DNA from: DASRBN01 sp035294305
GTDB taxonomy: Bacteria; Chloroflexota; Ktedonobacteria; Ktedonobacterales; Ktedonobacteraceae
Length of the DNA: 64,000 nucleotides
Direction of reading: 5' to 3'
Assembly: GCA_035294305.1 (NCBI GenBank)
Contig: DATGLD010000025.1
Coordinates: 62,001 to 126,000, forward strand
How positions within the stretch are numbered: position 1 is the stretch's first letter; each line of letters begins with the position of its first letter. Under the pieces are notes generated by a model, which was given only the letters and a program-made list of their open reading frames with translations, made no database searches and was not told the origin of the DNA. The translations under genes were made by a program, and so were the position numbers. Below, in pieces: positions 9,651 through 17,785 of this stretch.

Positions 9651-9777
9651 CTGCCATCCACTCATAATTCTTTCAGCGGGCCTACGACCCGTCAGGACGG
9701 GAGGGGAAGCAAGCGGGGACACCCCGCACCCCGGCAGGGGTGAAACCCCTGCACCCCGAGTTATGAGTGGATGTCAG
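9651..9777. repeat. Palindromic miniature element, ~127 bp, with ~20-bp imperfect inverted ends
   Basis: The ends (CTGCCATCCACTCATAATTC at 9651-9670 and the complementary arm at 9758-9777) match except at two positions. The interior is G/C-rich and holds a second hairpin, GGCAGGGGT / ACCCCTGC. It lies between the P450 gene and the 3' end of the FHA-domain gene. It has no coding capacity and is MITE-like. Confidence 0.6.
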
Positions 9778-9795
9778 ATATGTAAAAGCTATTTC

Positions 9796-12132
9796 CTACG
9801 ATTGCGACCACGATACGGGCAATGCGCTTGTTCCAAGCAGGCGAAACGTGGCTTTGACCGGGCCGAAGCTGACCTTGTCGCCGTCCTGGATCAGTTCGGG
9901 CCGCATAGGAGCCAGTATTGTATCGCCCAGGCGCGTTTTGTTGCGGCTATTGAGGTCTTCGATAAAAAAGGAATTGCCCTCCACTCGAATGCGCGCGTGC
10001 CGGCGCGAGACTTTGGTCGTTGGATCGAAAGGCGTGAGATCGATCTCTGGTTTAACACCGCTCTTAGGATCTGCCCGCCCGATGAGTAGGGAGCGCTCTT
10101 TGAGAGGGATGCGTTGGATAGGCTGCCCATACTGCTCAATGTCCAGAAAGGCATAGGTTTTTGCGCTCTCCGGCATGACCTGCCCGATCCTGATTTTGGG
10201 CCTGACAATAGTCTCCTCACCAACATCAAGGGTCTGATTCGCGGCAGGCACCGGTCCGCGTATGGCCTCCAGGCCTTGATCTACCTGAGGCGCTGGCCTG
10301 CGTATAGTCTCTGCGCCGATCTCTGACTCTTGCTCCGTACCGGGCACCGAGCCTGCCTGGGTAGGCGTGACCGGGAAAGATTTCATGACGGCGAGCAGGG
10401 TGGCTTCGTGTTCTGGACGCTGCAGCGGGTGGTCGGGTTCAAGTTCTGGCAAGGCAGAAAGAACTCTGCCGTTGCGAACAAATAGCCGTCTCCAGTTGGA
10501 TGGATCGAGAGGAATGAGCGCGTGACGCTGGCGGCGAGCGGACTCGATAGCGTTGGCACGCGCGCCGGAATCAGTGCCACTGGCCTTATTGATCTGCTCT
10601 ATACGTTCGGCGCCGAAGTTAATCGGGGCGGCCTGGCTATATTCTGTCGCGCTCACGTGAAGCCAGGCATGGGTGTCTTCCTTGATACTGTCGGCGAGCC
10701 GGCGAATAGCTATGGCTGGTGAAGTGCCTGCATCCCGCGCCCGCCAGTATTCGAGGACGCGATACCCATGACCGATCATCCCCGTCATCGCCCCGCCGCT
10801 GGTCAGGAAATGACCATTGCCGAAGGAATCGCCGCCAACCACGCCGTTGGCAGCGATCTGTGCGTCGTCTCCAACCCTTTCGACCAGGCTGAATAATGTT
10901 GGGCCGTAGATCATCTGCACCTGCATCAGTTGATTGCGGGGAATATCCAGGATTTCCTCGGCCTGCCGCATGTAGTAGTCGTAGATCAAGTGCTGGTACG
11001 AGGCAAAGTATTCGGGCGAGCCGGGGTCAGTTCCCTCGGGTACGAGTCCCGCCGCGACGGGATCGAAGGTTTTGAAGTCTGGCACCTGGACCAGCACCCA
11101 ACCAACCTCCGGGTCATTCTCGTGGCCCACAGCAATCTGCCGCACCCAGTATTCCCTGCCATTTTCATCGAACGCTGAGGAGATACGCCGCCGCAAGCGG
11201 CCGCCGATAAGTACCTCGATCAGGCCGGCCAGGAAATCCGCCTGCGCGACGACCGGTCCGCGCCCGTCACCATGATCGACCTTGACATCCTTTTGCTCAA
11301 ATCCCAGACGCCTGGCGTCGGAACTACTGAACCCCTCGGCGATCATGAATAATTCAGGCACGCCGAGATCAATCGGCTCGGTACCCGGTACGCGCACGCG
11401 CACGAACTGTCCCTTGAAGTCGAATTCCTGCAGGGTCTCGATGCGAACCTGCAAGCGACCATCAGGAAGGTGGATAAACCCCTCGCCCTCGGTAGGAATC
11501 ACACGATGGTGGGTGTATAGTTGGACACGCGGCTTGCTGTTTGTCTCGCGGTCGATCTCTTCCAGCTTCTCCAAATAGCGGCGCAGCAGCTTCTGAATGG
11601 AGGCCGCTTCGGCCTGGAAAGTGGATGGGCCATCCAGCACCTCCACCATACTGGTGCGAATCTTGCCTGGGTCGGGGTGGTCCGGCGGCTTGGGCGGGTC
11701 CAGCACCGTAATCACGCGGTTCGGCAGGCCATCACGCCAGCGGTCATCGATGAATTCGACGTGATGAATGGTCCCGACGATATGCTGATCGGAGTCAAAG
11801 CCGTCGATGATTTCGTCGGCGACGATGTCTCCGGCAACAGTATCCGGACTGTAGAAGCACTCCGCAAGACGAAAGAGCCGCCCATCTCCACGGCGAGGAA
11901 GTCGCTCTTCCCCGTAGCGTTCGAGCATCAGCTGGTCAATCAGGCCAAGCTGGTGATAGAAATCTTCACGAATATTCCAATGCACACCGAGAAAAGGGTC
12001 GCCGCGCATTTCGACGCCCACTGCCTGGCGCCCCATTGCGACGGTCCACAGCATGGCCATCATATTCGTACCGCCCATACCTATCGCCAGGAAATCCGGA
12101 TTCTTTATCGCCTCATTCATTCTATTCATCAT
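9796..12132 (-). CDS. Dinucleotide-binding oxidoreductase-like protein fused to a C-terminal FHA domain
   Basis: 778 residues, start preceded by AGGAGGG. Residues ~13-45 hold a Rossmann-type entry (L-A-I-G-M-G-G-T-N-M-M-A-M, then G-V-E-M-R-G-D-P), consistent with an FAD/NAD(P)-binding fold. The middle ~500 residues contain F-S-S-S-D-A-R-R-L-G and G-G-D-S-F-G-N-G-H-F-L-T-S-G-G-A, where a second flavin-contact strand of FAD monooxygenase-like proteins often lies. After a Pro/Glu-rich linker (~590-655), residues ~660-770 form a forkhead-associated domain (L-L-I-G-R, V-S-R-R-H-A-R-I, L-N-S-R-N-K-T-R), which binds phosphothreonine. The reaction is unknown. FHA suggests control by, or recruitment to, Ser/Thr-kinase targets. 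Confidence 0.75.
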   Translation of the reverse strand: MMNRMNEAIKNPDFLAIGMGGTNMMAMLWTVAMGRQAVGVEMRGDPFLGVHWNIREDFYHQLGLIDQLMLERYGEERLPRRGDGRLFRLAECFYSPDTVAGDIVADEIIDGFDSDQHIVGTIHHVEFIDDRWRDGLPNRVITVLDPPKPPDHPDPGKIRTSMVEVLDGPSTFQAEAASIQKLLRRYLEKLEEIDRETNSKPRVQLYTHHRVIPTEGEGFIHLPDGRLQVRIETLQEFDFKGQFVRVRVPGTEPIDLGVPELFMIAEGFSSSDARRLGFEQKDVKVDHGDGRGPVVAQADFLAGLIEVLIGGRLRRRISSAFDENGREYWVRQIAVGHENDPEVGWVLVQVPDFKTFDPVAAGLVPEGTDPGSPEYFASYQHLIYDYYMRQAEEILDIPRNQLMQVQMIYGPTLFSLVERVGDDAQIAANGVVGGDSFGNGHFLTSGGAMTGMIGHGYRVLEYWRARDAGTSPAIAIRRLADSIKEDTHAWLHVSATEYSQAAPINFGAERIEQINKASGTDSGARANAIESARRQRHALIPLDPSNWRRLFVRNGRVLSALPELEPDHPLQRPEHEATLLAVMKSFPVTPTQAGSVPGTEQESEIGAETIRRPAPQVDQGLEAIRGPVPAANQTLDVGEETIVRPKIRIGQVMPESAKTYAFLDIEQYGQPIQRIPLKERSLLIGRADPKSGVKPEIDLTPFDPTTKVSRRHARIRVEGNSFFIEDLNSRNKTRLGDTILAPMRPELIQDGDKVSFGPVKATFRLLGTSALPVSWSQS

Positions 12133-12399
12133 GGCAGTTCCCTCCTGATCACTATACGTTGGAATGCGCTCTTTCTCGATAGTCCTTCGTGCCTATTCAG
12201 GACTATAGCCGCTCACTACTTCACGTGTAATTGCTTGATAGCGTCTTCAAGAGGAGTATAACAGAAAACTATTACACTTGCTATGAATGATACCCCTTTT
12301 TGAATGGAATTATTTCACAGCCCCGGAAAGATAAAATACTCGGCAATATTACCTGAACTCTGCTTCTCGATCCGGTATGAATGTGGATGAATGAGCAAA

Positions 12400-12428
12400 T
12401 AGACAGGAATTTGCAGATGTGCTATAGT
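12400..12428 (+). promoter_or_regulatory. Predicted sigma-70-type promoter for the receiver gene
   Basis: TAGACA at 12400-12405 and TATAGT at 12423-12428 are separated by 17 nt. The gene start is about 75 nt downstream. Confidence 0.5.
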
Positions 12429-12503
12429 GTGGAGCGTGGGATATATGCGATTTCACTGCTTGCTATAGGAAGTCACCTTGGTAAAAAGGAGGCATGGCGG
12501 CCA

Positions 12504-12887
12504 ATGACTTCTCACGTTCTTGTCATTGACGATGACCCATCCTTACTGGAACTGTACCAGTTATTGCTGGAGGCAGAAGGCTATCGAGTGACGACCTCCA
12601 AGACCGCCTATGAACATGTCTCGGATGTAGAAAATCTACAACCTGACCTGATTCTCATGGATATGAAGCTGGGGAGTAAAGAAAACGGCTTCCTGCTCTT
12701 ACAGAAACTCAGGTTATACCGGCCTACCAAAGACATTCCTATCATTATCTGTACAGCAGCAGTACAGGCCGTACGGGAACAGGAAGAAACCTTTAAAGAG
12801 AAAGGCATCCCCATTATTTATAAACCATTTGAAATTGATGAACTCTTACAGGTAGTTCGTCAATACCTTCCCACCTCCATCCACTGA
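12504..12887 (+). CDS. Stand-alone response regulator receiver protein
   Basis: 127 residues consisting of a single CheY-like receiver domain with no output domain. The acidic pair I-D-D-D lies near residue 9. The phospho-acceptor Asp is in L-I-L-M-D-M-K. The conserved Thr/Ser position is C-T-A-A, and the Lys is in I-Y-K-P-F. An AAGGAGG site at 12486-12492 selects the ATG at 12504. A longer in-frame extension to 12381 lacks a ribosome binding site. It probably acts by protein-protein contact or as a phosphorelay carrier. No kinase is adjacent; the nearest is the PAS-GAF kinase 5 kb away. Confidence 0.88.
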   Translation: MTSHVLVIDDDPSLLELYQLLLEAEGYRVTTSKTAYEHVSDVENLQPDLILMDMKLGSKENGFLLLQKLRLYRPTKDIPIIICTAAVQAVREQEETFKEKGIPIIYKPFEIDELLQVVRQYLPTSIH

Positions 12888-13203
12888 GAACATCCAACGG
12901 CTACACGCGATCCACTTTTAGCCCAGGGGGTCCGCGGGCCGCGCAACGAGATTCGATAGTTGAACAGGAGGGGAAAAAACTGACACAACATGTCTTTTAG
13001 AGAACCTGTTTGCCAGGGTTAGCAACACAAATTTTTCTCTCGCCAGAATGCACCCCTGCCCCATAGATCCTCACCACCAGCAGATCGTATTTGAGCATAA
13101 ATGCAGGCCCCGGTAGATGAATAAGCTGGATTTGTTCCTCCCAGTATAATGAATATTGATGGGCGGTATTGAAACAGGTTGATACATGTGGTAGGGAGGC
13201 ATT
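12888..13203. other. Intergenic stretch without recognised gene
   Basis: 316 nt between the receiver gene and the small basic protein gene. I see no convincing hairpin terminator, RNA gene or repeat, only an AGGGAGG ribosome binding site at the right end. Confidence 0.5.
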
Positions 13204-13590
13204 ATGCTACATAAAGTTTCGCAATTTCTACAGGCCCTCTTTCGAGATGAACAAACGATCCCATTCTCATCTAGTGAGCAGGCGGCGCCGCAGGCCACAC
13301 GCGAACGGGATACAGGCAAGCAATACGTCTCTTCCGCCATTAAAAAGGAGTTCGTTGAAAGGGATACACTGCCTTTAATGCCTGCAATCGTCCGCGAGCG
13401 CACTACCGAGCCGTATCCATCGCTGATACGCAAGAAGAATCCGGCACTACGTTATCGAAACCTCGATGCGATGCTGGAACAACTCAAACGGGAACGCCTG
13501 CATAATATGAATACGCAGCTTGTCCCGCGTGTAGCGTATAAGCCCGTACGACGCTTGCAACGCATCAGAAACGGACAGGAAGAATCTTAA
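13204..13590 (+). CDS. Small basic hypothetical protein
   Basis: 128 residues, unrecognised. The sequence is rich in Arg, Lys and Gln, with no signal peptide, membrane segment or cysteines. The C-terminal half (R-Y-R-N-L-D-A-M-L-E-Q-L-K-R-E-R) is probably helical and strongly positive, which would suit nucleic-acid or membrane-surface binding, though nothing proves it. An AGGGAGG site stands 7 nt before the ATG, which supports real translation. A perfect palindrome (AAAGCAGGCGCCTGCTTT, 13591-13608) follows the stop immediately. Confidence 0.55.
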   Translation: MLHKVSQFLQALFRDEQTIPFSSSEQAAPQATRERDTGKQYVSSAIKKEFVERDTLPLMPAIVRERTTEPYPSLIRKKNPALRYRNLDAMLEQLKRERLHNMNTQLVPRVAYKPVRRLQRIRNGQEES

Positions 13591-13950
13591 AAAGCAGGCG
13601 CCTGCTTTGCGCCAGAATGATCAAACAAAGTGGCTTATCAGCTTGAGCGCACATATCAGCAGATCAAACTGTTGCCTCTTGAAAGGCAGGCCATCTTTTC
13701 CTGATCGTATGTTGCCGCCCAGAGAGCATATCTTTCTTGAACGCCGACCTCCTGAAATTCTGCTTCGTTCATAATGTACTCCATTCACTAAGATGCCCGG
13801 CAATGGTAGAATATAGCAGGATCATCTTGCATCGTAAAGAGGTGCCGGTTGCCAATCCCCGCCAGGGTAAAAGAGGGGTAGGGCGTAGGGACCAGATGTA
13901 TCGCGTCCGGGGTCGGGTCATCCCCAATTGCCCCAGAGGAAGAGATAGTA
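13591..13950. other. Intergenic stretch with a palindrome and a GC-rich tract
   Basis: 360 nt. The first 18 nt are a perfect palindrome at the end of the preceding gene, with no T-run. The last ~90 nt (from 13857) are G-rich, with tandem GTAGGG-type motifs and a GGGGTCGGGTC run like other gaps of this window. No RNA gene is recognised. The ribosome binding site for the E2 gene is GAGGAAGAG. Confidence 0.4.
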
Positions 13951-15267
13951 ATGAATAACGCACAAGCATCAAGTATTTCCAGCACAATTCACGAATTCAA
14001 ACTGCCGGATCTCGGCGAGGGCATGCACGAGGCCGAAATCGTCGAATGGCTCATCCGGCCGGGTGATATGCTGAAGCAGGATCAGACCATGGTGAAAGTA
14101 GAAACCGACAAGGCGATTGTCGAAATCCCCTCACCCGTTGCCGGGCGCGTTTCGGAAATTCGCGTCCCGAATGGCCAGGTTGCAAAAGTAGGCGACGTGC
14201 TGATTACTTTTGAAACCCCTGCTCCAGCAAACACTACGATTCCGGCTTCTGCTGAAAGCAATGGGGCCGCGGCCACGACCCCCTCTTCCGTTTCTGGAGA
14301 ACCGGCGGAACAGCAAACGCCTGCATCCAGGCAGCGTGTCCTGGCGGCACCGGCAGTGCGCAAACTTGCCTTTGAACTCGGCATAGACCTCGCTCAGGTA
14401 CCGGCCTCTGCTCCAAATGGGCGCATCACTATCGCCGATGTGCGATCCTTCGCGGAAAACAGCAGTACCGCATCTGCACATCCCGCTTCCTCTGCACCAC
14501 CGGCAGAACCCCAGCCTGCGCAGCCAGCGCAACCATTCGCGCAGAAGGAGTCACCGCCAGCTGCCGTCGAGGAACGCCGGCCCTTAAGCGGTCTGCGTAA
14601 ACGCATTGCTGAACACATGGAACACGCGTGGCGTACCATTCCACACGCCTCAGCATTCGACGAGGTCGATGGCGGGGGACTCAAAGCTCTGCGCCAATCA
14701 CTGGCGCCTGCCGCAGAGAAGCGCGGAGTTCGCCTGACCTATCTCCCGTTGCTCATCAAGCTCTTAATCCCTGTGCTCAAAGAGTTTCCGATCTTCAATG
14801 CGAGCTTCGATGAGGAGCGGCGCGAGATCATCTATAAACGCGCATACCACATCGGTATCGCCACTGCTTCCCCTGAAGGATTGCTTGTGCCCGTGATGCG
14901 CAATGCGGATCGCCTCACCCTATTGGAGATTGCTGGTACGCTCGAACACCTGGTAGAAGGCGCGCGCGCGCGCACGCTTGCGCTGCCAGAACTCAGCGGC
15001 AGCACATTCACATTGAACAACGTGGGCAGTTTCGGCGGCAGCAGCGGCACCCCGATCATCAATTCACCGGAAGCCGCTATCCTCGCGGTAGGCAAATTGC
15101 AGGATAAGGCGATGGTACAGGATGGTGCTGTGGTGGTGCGCCCGGTGATGCCCCTGACGCTTTCATTTGACCATCGCCTGATCGATGGAGCGCTGGCAGG
15201 AGCATTCCTGTCGCGTTTCAAAGAGCTGGTAGAGAATCCCCTGCAATTGATGCTGGATATGGCCTAA
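13951..15267 (+). CDS. 2-oxoacid dehydrogenase E2 (dihydrolipoyl acyltransferase)
   Basis: 438 residues. Domains in order: one lipoyl domain (residues ~10-90; the lipoylated Lys is in E-T-D-K-A); an Ala/Pro/Gln-rich swinging linker; a peripheral subunit-binding domain (~130-167, P-A-V-R-K-L-A-F-E-L-G); a second linker; and a catalytic acyltransferase core (~205-438) with the His-Asp signature S-F-D-H-R-L-I-D-G-A. It transfers the acyl group from lipoyl-lysine to CoA in a pyruvate or branched-chain 2-oxoacid dehydrogenase complex. E3 follows after 22 nt. The E1 subunits are 40 kb away in the leuCD operon, so the complex is split over two loci. Confidence 0.93.
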   Translation: MNNAQASSISSTIHEFKLPDLGEGMHEAEIVEWLIRPGDMLKQDQTMVKVETDKAIVEIPSPVAGRVSEIRVPNGQVAKVGDVLITFETPAPANTTIPASAESNGAAATTPSSVSGEPAEQQTPASRQRVLAAPAVRKLAFELGIDLAQVPASAPNGRITIADVRSFAENSSTASAHPASSAPPAEPQPAQPAQPFAQKESPPAAVEERRPLSGLRKRIAEHMEHAWRTIPHASAFDEVDGGGLKALRQSLAPAAEKRGVRLTYLPLLIKLLIPVLKEFPIFNASFDEERREIIYKRAYHIGIATASPEGLLVPVMRNADRLTLLEIAGTLEHLVEGARARTLALPELSGSTFTLNNVGSFGGSSGTPIINSPEAAILAVGKLQDKAMVQDGAVVVRPVMPLTLSFDHRLIDGALAGAFLSRFKELVENPLQLMLDMA

Positions 15268-15289
15268 AGCACTAGAAGGAAAGATCATT

Positions 15290-16654
15290 ATGGTTGTCGG
15301 AGATGTTACTACTGCCGTCGATGTTCTGGTTCTCGGCGCAGGCCCGGGAGGTTACGTCGCGGCAATACGTGCCGCCCAGCTGGGACACCGCGTCACGCTG
15401 GTCGACCAGGGACCCGCCGGTGGCACCTGTTTGCTGCGCGGCTGTATCCCCCTCAAAGCGCTGCTGTCCTCCAGCGAACGTTACGCGCAGGTTCGCTCGG
15501 AGGACCTGGCCTCCATGGGCATTCATGCTGAGACCATCTCGCTCGACTGGCCCAGCATGCAGGCATGGAAGCAGGGCATCGTCGACCGCCTGGCGGAGGG
15601 AGTGCGTCGCCTCCTATCCGGCAACCATATCGACTATGTACAGGGCACCGGTTGGTTCATCAACAGCCGGGAAGTGCGCGTCGAGGGAGAATATGGCTCT
15701 CATCGCTTCAAATTCGAGCATTGTATTCTCGCGGTCGGGGCCGATGCCGCTGCCATCGCGGGTTGCTCTTTCGATGGGAAGCAGATTTTGACACCTGAAC
15801 AGGCTCTGGCAATGCCAGAATTGCCCGCATCACTGAGCATTTTCGGCGACGATTACATTGCCCTGGAACTCGCAACCCTGTTCGCACGCCTGGGCGTCAA
15901 GATCAAACTCTACTCACCCGGCGAGCAACTACTGGCTAATGTTGATGCGGGGGCCCTACGACTCGTTCAAGCAGGACTGCGCAAACTGGGGGCGCAGGTA
16001 ACGACAAGGGCGACCATCGATGCCATCAATGATCGCCCGGTTGTCATTTCGCAAGGCGTTTCGCCGCACACCGGCGGTTTGCACCTCGATGCTGCCGGAA
16101 TTGAGACAACGGCCAATGGCGGCATCTCCGTCAATTCCATGCAGCAAAGTAACGTTCCTTCTGTTTACGCCGTGGGAGACTGTACGGGCGCGCGGGCTCT
16201 GGCAGCCATTGCCATCAAACAGGGAAAAGTAGCCGCCGAAGTACTTTCCGGCCAGCGCGTGCAATTCGCTCCGCTCGTGACGCCGCTTGTCGTTCACACG
16301 ACTCCCGAACTTGCCAGCGCCGGTTCTTCAGCGGGTGAAGCAACCCAGGCCGGCTATACTATCGTCACCGGTCGTTTCCCACTTGCAGCCAACGGCCGCG
16401 CTCTGACGCTTGGCACCGATAATGGGGCCGCGTTCGTCGTGGCAAACGCGGATGACGGCACCCTGCTTGGCGTAACCCTGGTAGGCCCGCGCGCCGGAGA
16501 CCTGATCGGGCAAGGCGCCCTGGCCATCGAGATGGGCGCGACGTTGACCGATCTCACCGAAATTCTTTATGCTCACCCCGGCTTGAGCGAGGCAATAGAG
16601 GAAAGCGCAGAAAATGCGTTAGGGAGAGCGATACATGTTCTATCAATATCCTAA
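15290..16654 (+). CDS. Dihydrolipoyl dehydrogenase-like E3 with an altered NAD site
   Basis: 454 residues of the pyridine nucleotide-disulfide oxidoreductase family. The FAD entry G-A-G-P-G-G is intact (residues ~16-21), as is the redox disulfide (C-L-L-R-G-C) and the C-terminal active-site His/Glu (A-H-P-G-L-S-E). The second Rossmann motif, normally G-G-G-Y-I-G in front of L-E-L-A, reads F-G-D-D-Y-I-A, so two of the three glycines that contact NAD are lost. The protein may bind NAD poorly, use another acceptor, or be structural. It follows E2 after 22 nt with a GAAGGAAAG site. Assignment as the E3 of this complex is by position and fold. Confidence 0.85.
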   Translation: MVVGDVTTAVDVLVLGAGPGGYVAAIRAAQLGHRVTLVDQGPAGGTCLLRGCIPLKALLSSSERYAQVRSEDLASMGIHAETISLDWPSMQAWKQGIVDRLAEGVRRLLSGNHIDYVQGTGWFINSREVRVEGEYGSHRFKFEHCILAVGADAAAIAGCSFDGKQILTPEQALAMPELPASLSIFGDDYIALELATLFARLGVKIKLYSPGEQLLANVDAGALRLVQAGLRKLGAQVTTRATIDAINDRPVVISQGVSPHTGGLHLDAAGIETTANGGISVNSMQQSNVPSVYAVGDCTGARALAAIAIKQGKVAAEVLSGQRVQFAPLVTPLVVHTTPELASAGSSAGEATQAGYTIVTGRFPLAANGRALTLGTDNGAAFVVANADDGTLLGVTLVGPRAGDLIGQGALAIEMGATLTDLTEILYAHPGLSEAIEESAENALGRAIHVLSIS

Positions 16655-16657
16655 AGC

Positions 16658-17014
16658 CTATTCCTCGCCTGCTTTCGCCGCCAGAATAATGTTCTGAATG
16701 TCCTGAACAGAGAGCGTCTCGATATCAACGTGGTCTCCCTCTATCGTAAACAGGAGAAGCTGCTTTCGCCCTGCCGGACTGCTCTCATCGTGCAAAAAGT
16801 TAGAAAGAGTCTGTGACACCTCCCGGGCCGCCTGCACCGCCCTCTCTCCACTATGCTTTATTCCGATGGCCACCAGCGCCGGAGCCGTGGCATCCCTTGG
16901 CTCGACCAATTCTACCCCCACATCACGTATCTGCTTTAACCGGTGTTCCAGGATTTTGAGATGCCCCTCCGTATCTGAAAAGAATTCAATCGTAATCGTT
17001 GTCAATGCATCCAT
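16658..17014 (-). CDS. Hypothetical small protein convergent with the E3 gene
   Basis: 118 residues, no signal peptide or membrane segment. The pattern (T-I-E-F-F-S-D-T-E-G-H-L, V-A-I-G-I-K-H-S-G-E-R-A, L-L-L-F-T-I-E-G-D) suggests alternating strands and helices of a small alpha/beta domain. It loosely recalls small effector-associated domains next to signalling ATPases, but I cannot place it. It ends 3 nt from the E3 stop on the opposite strand. A TAGGAA site precedes the ATG at 17014. Confidence 0.55.
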   Translation of the reverse strand: MDALTTITIEFFSDTEGHLKILEHRLKQIRDVGVELVEPRDATAPALVAIGIKHSGERAVQAAREVSQTLSNFLHDESSPAGRKQLLLFTIEGDHVDIETLSVQDIQNIILAAKAGEE

Positions 17015-17125
17015 GAGTTCCTACTCTTTCTTTCTCAAGCAATGCGACTGCTATCTTCCGCGTTTACATGCCGCTTCGGACGTATCTTACCTGATGAATC
17101 GGAGGGATGCAATAGCCCCTTACTC

Positions 17126-17154
17126 TTGACATTTCCATATTAGTTAGATATACT
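17126..17154 (+). promoter_or_regulatory. Near-consensus sigma-70 promoter of the arsR-like gene
   Basis: TTGACA at 17126-17131 and TATACT at 17149-17154 are separated by 17 nt, about 50 nt upstream of the regulator's ATG. Confidence 0.75.
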
Positions 17155-17190
17155 TCTATATAGATAGAAATCTAATTAGATATAGATAAA
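17144..17190. promoter_or_regulatory. Candidate operator: TAGATA repeats and a 12-bp palindrome
   Basis: The perfect palindrome ATCTAATTAGAT (17170-17181), together with several TTAGATATA/TAGATAGA half-site-like words, overlaps the -10 box and predicted start region. This is where an autoregulating ArsR-type repressor would be expected to bind. Confidence 0.5.
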
Positions 17191-17203
17191 AGGACTGGAG
17201 AAA

Positions 17204-17761
17204 ATGCCCCCAGAAGATTTCGAAGCGCTACTGCAATCTTTCAAAGCGCTGGCCGATGAAACACGGCTCAAATTATTGGGTATCCTGGCAATGCGGGAAT
17301 ACAGCGTGGAAGAACTGGCCGCGCTGCTGCATTTGAAAGCGCCAACGGTCTCGCATCATTTAGCGCGGCTGAAAGAACTGAACCTGGTAGGTATGCGTAC
17401 CGAGGGCACCCTTCATATCTACCGGCTCAATGTCGAAGCACTGCGTGACACGAGCAAGGGGCTGCTCTCCTCAGAAAAAATGGCCTCCCTGGTCCATGAT
17501 GTCGAGGGGGATGCCTTTGAGCGCAAGGTACTCAAAGACTTCTTTGAAGGAACACGCCTGAAGGAGATACCGGCCAGTCGCAAGAAACGCTCGGTGATTC
17601 TGCAATGGCTGGCACAACAGTTTGAACCGGGAGTGCGGTACTCCGAAGCCCAGGTGAACGAAATACTCCAGCGCTATCACCCTGATTCGGCCACGCTGCG
17701 GCGCGAGATGATCGGAGAACACCTGCTACAACGCGAACAGGGTTCCTACTGGCGCCCCTAA
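17204..17761 (+). CDS. ArsR-family HTH regulator with C-terminal DUF2087 domain
   Basis: 185 residues. The N-terminal winged helix (residues ~8-85: F-K-A-L-A-D-E-T-R-L-K-L-L-G, then S-V-E-E-L-A-A-L-L-H-L-K-A-P-T-V-S-H-H-L) is ArsR-type, without the C-V-C metal-binding box of true arsenic sensors. The C-terminus (S-R-K-K-R-S-V-I-L-Q-W-L, Y-S-E-A-Q-V-N-E-I-L) matches DUF2087, often fused to such regulators. The effector is unknown. It sits 24 nt upstream of an MFS-type gene that is now decayed, suggesting it once controlled an efflux pump. The palindrome over its promoter suggests autoregulation. Confidence 0.88.
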   Translation: MPPEDFEALLQSFKALADETRLKLLGILAMREYSVEELAALLHLKAPTVSHHLARLKELNLVGMRTEGTLHIYRLNVEALRDTSKGLLSSEKMASLVHDVEGDAFERKVLKDFFEGTRLKEIPASRKKRSVILQWLAQQFEPGVRYSEAQVNEILQRYHPDSATLRREMIGEHLLQREQGSYWRP

Positions 17762-17785
17762 GCTATAAACTAGCTTGAGGCTGAT

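Noticed and set aside
11521..12261. 246-residue frame antisense to the FHA-domain gene
   Set aside because: Overlaps a gene with a strong start; no motif.
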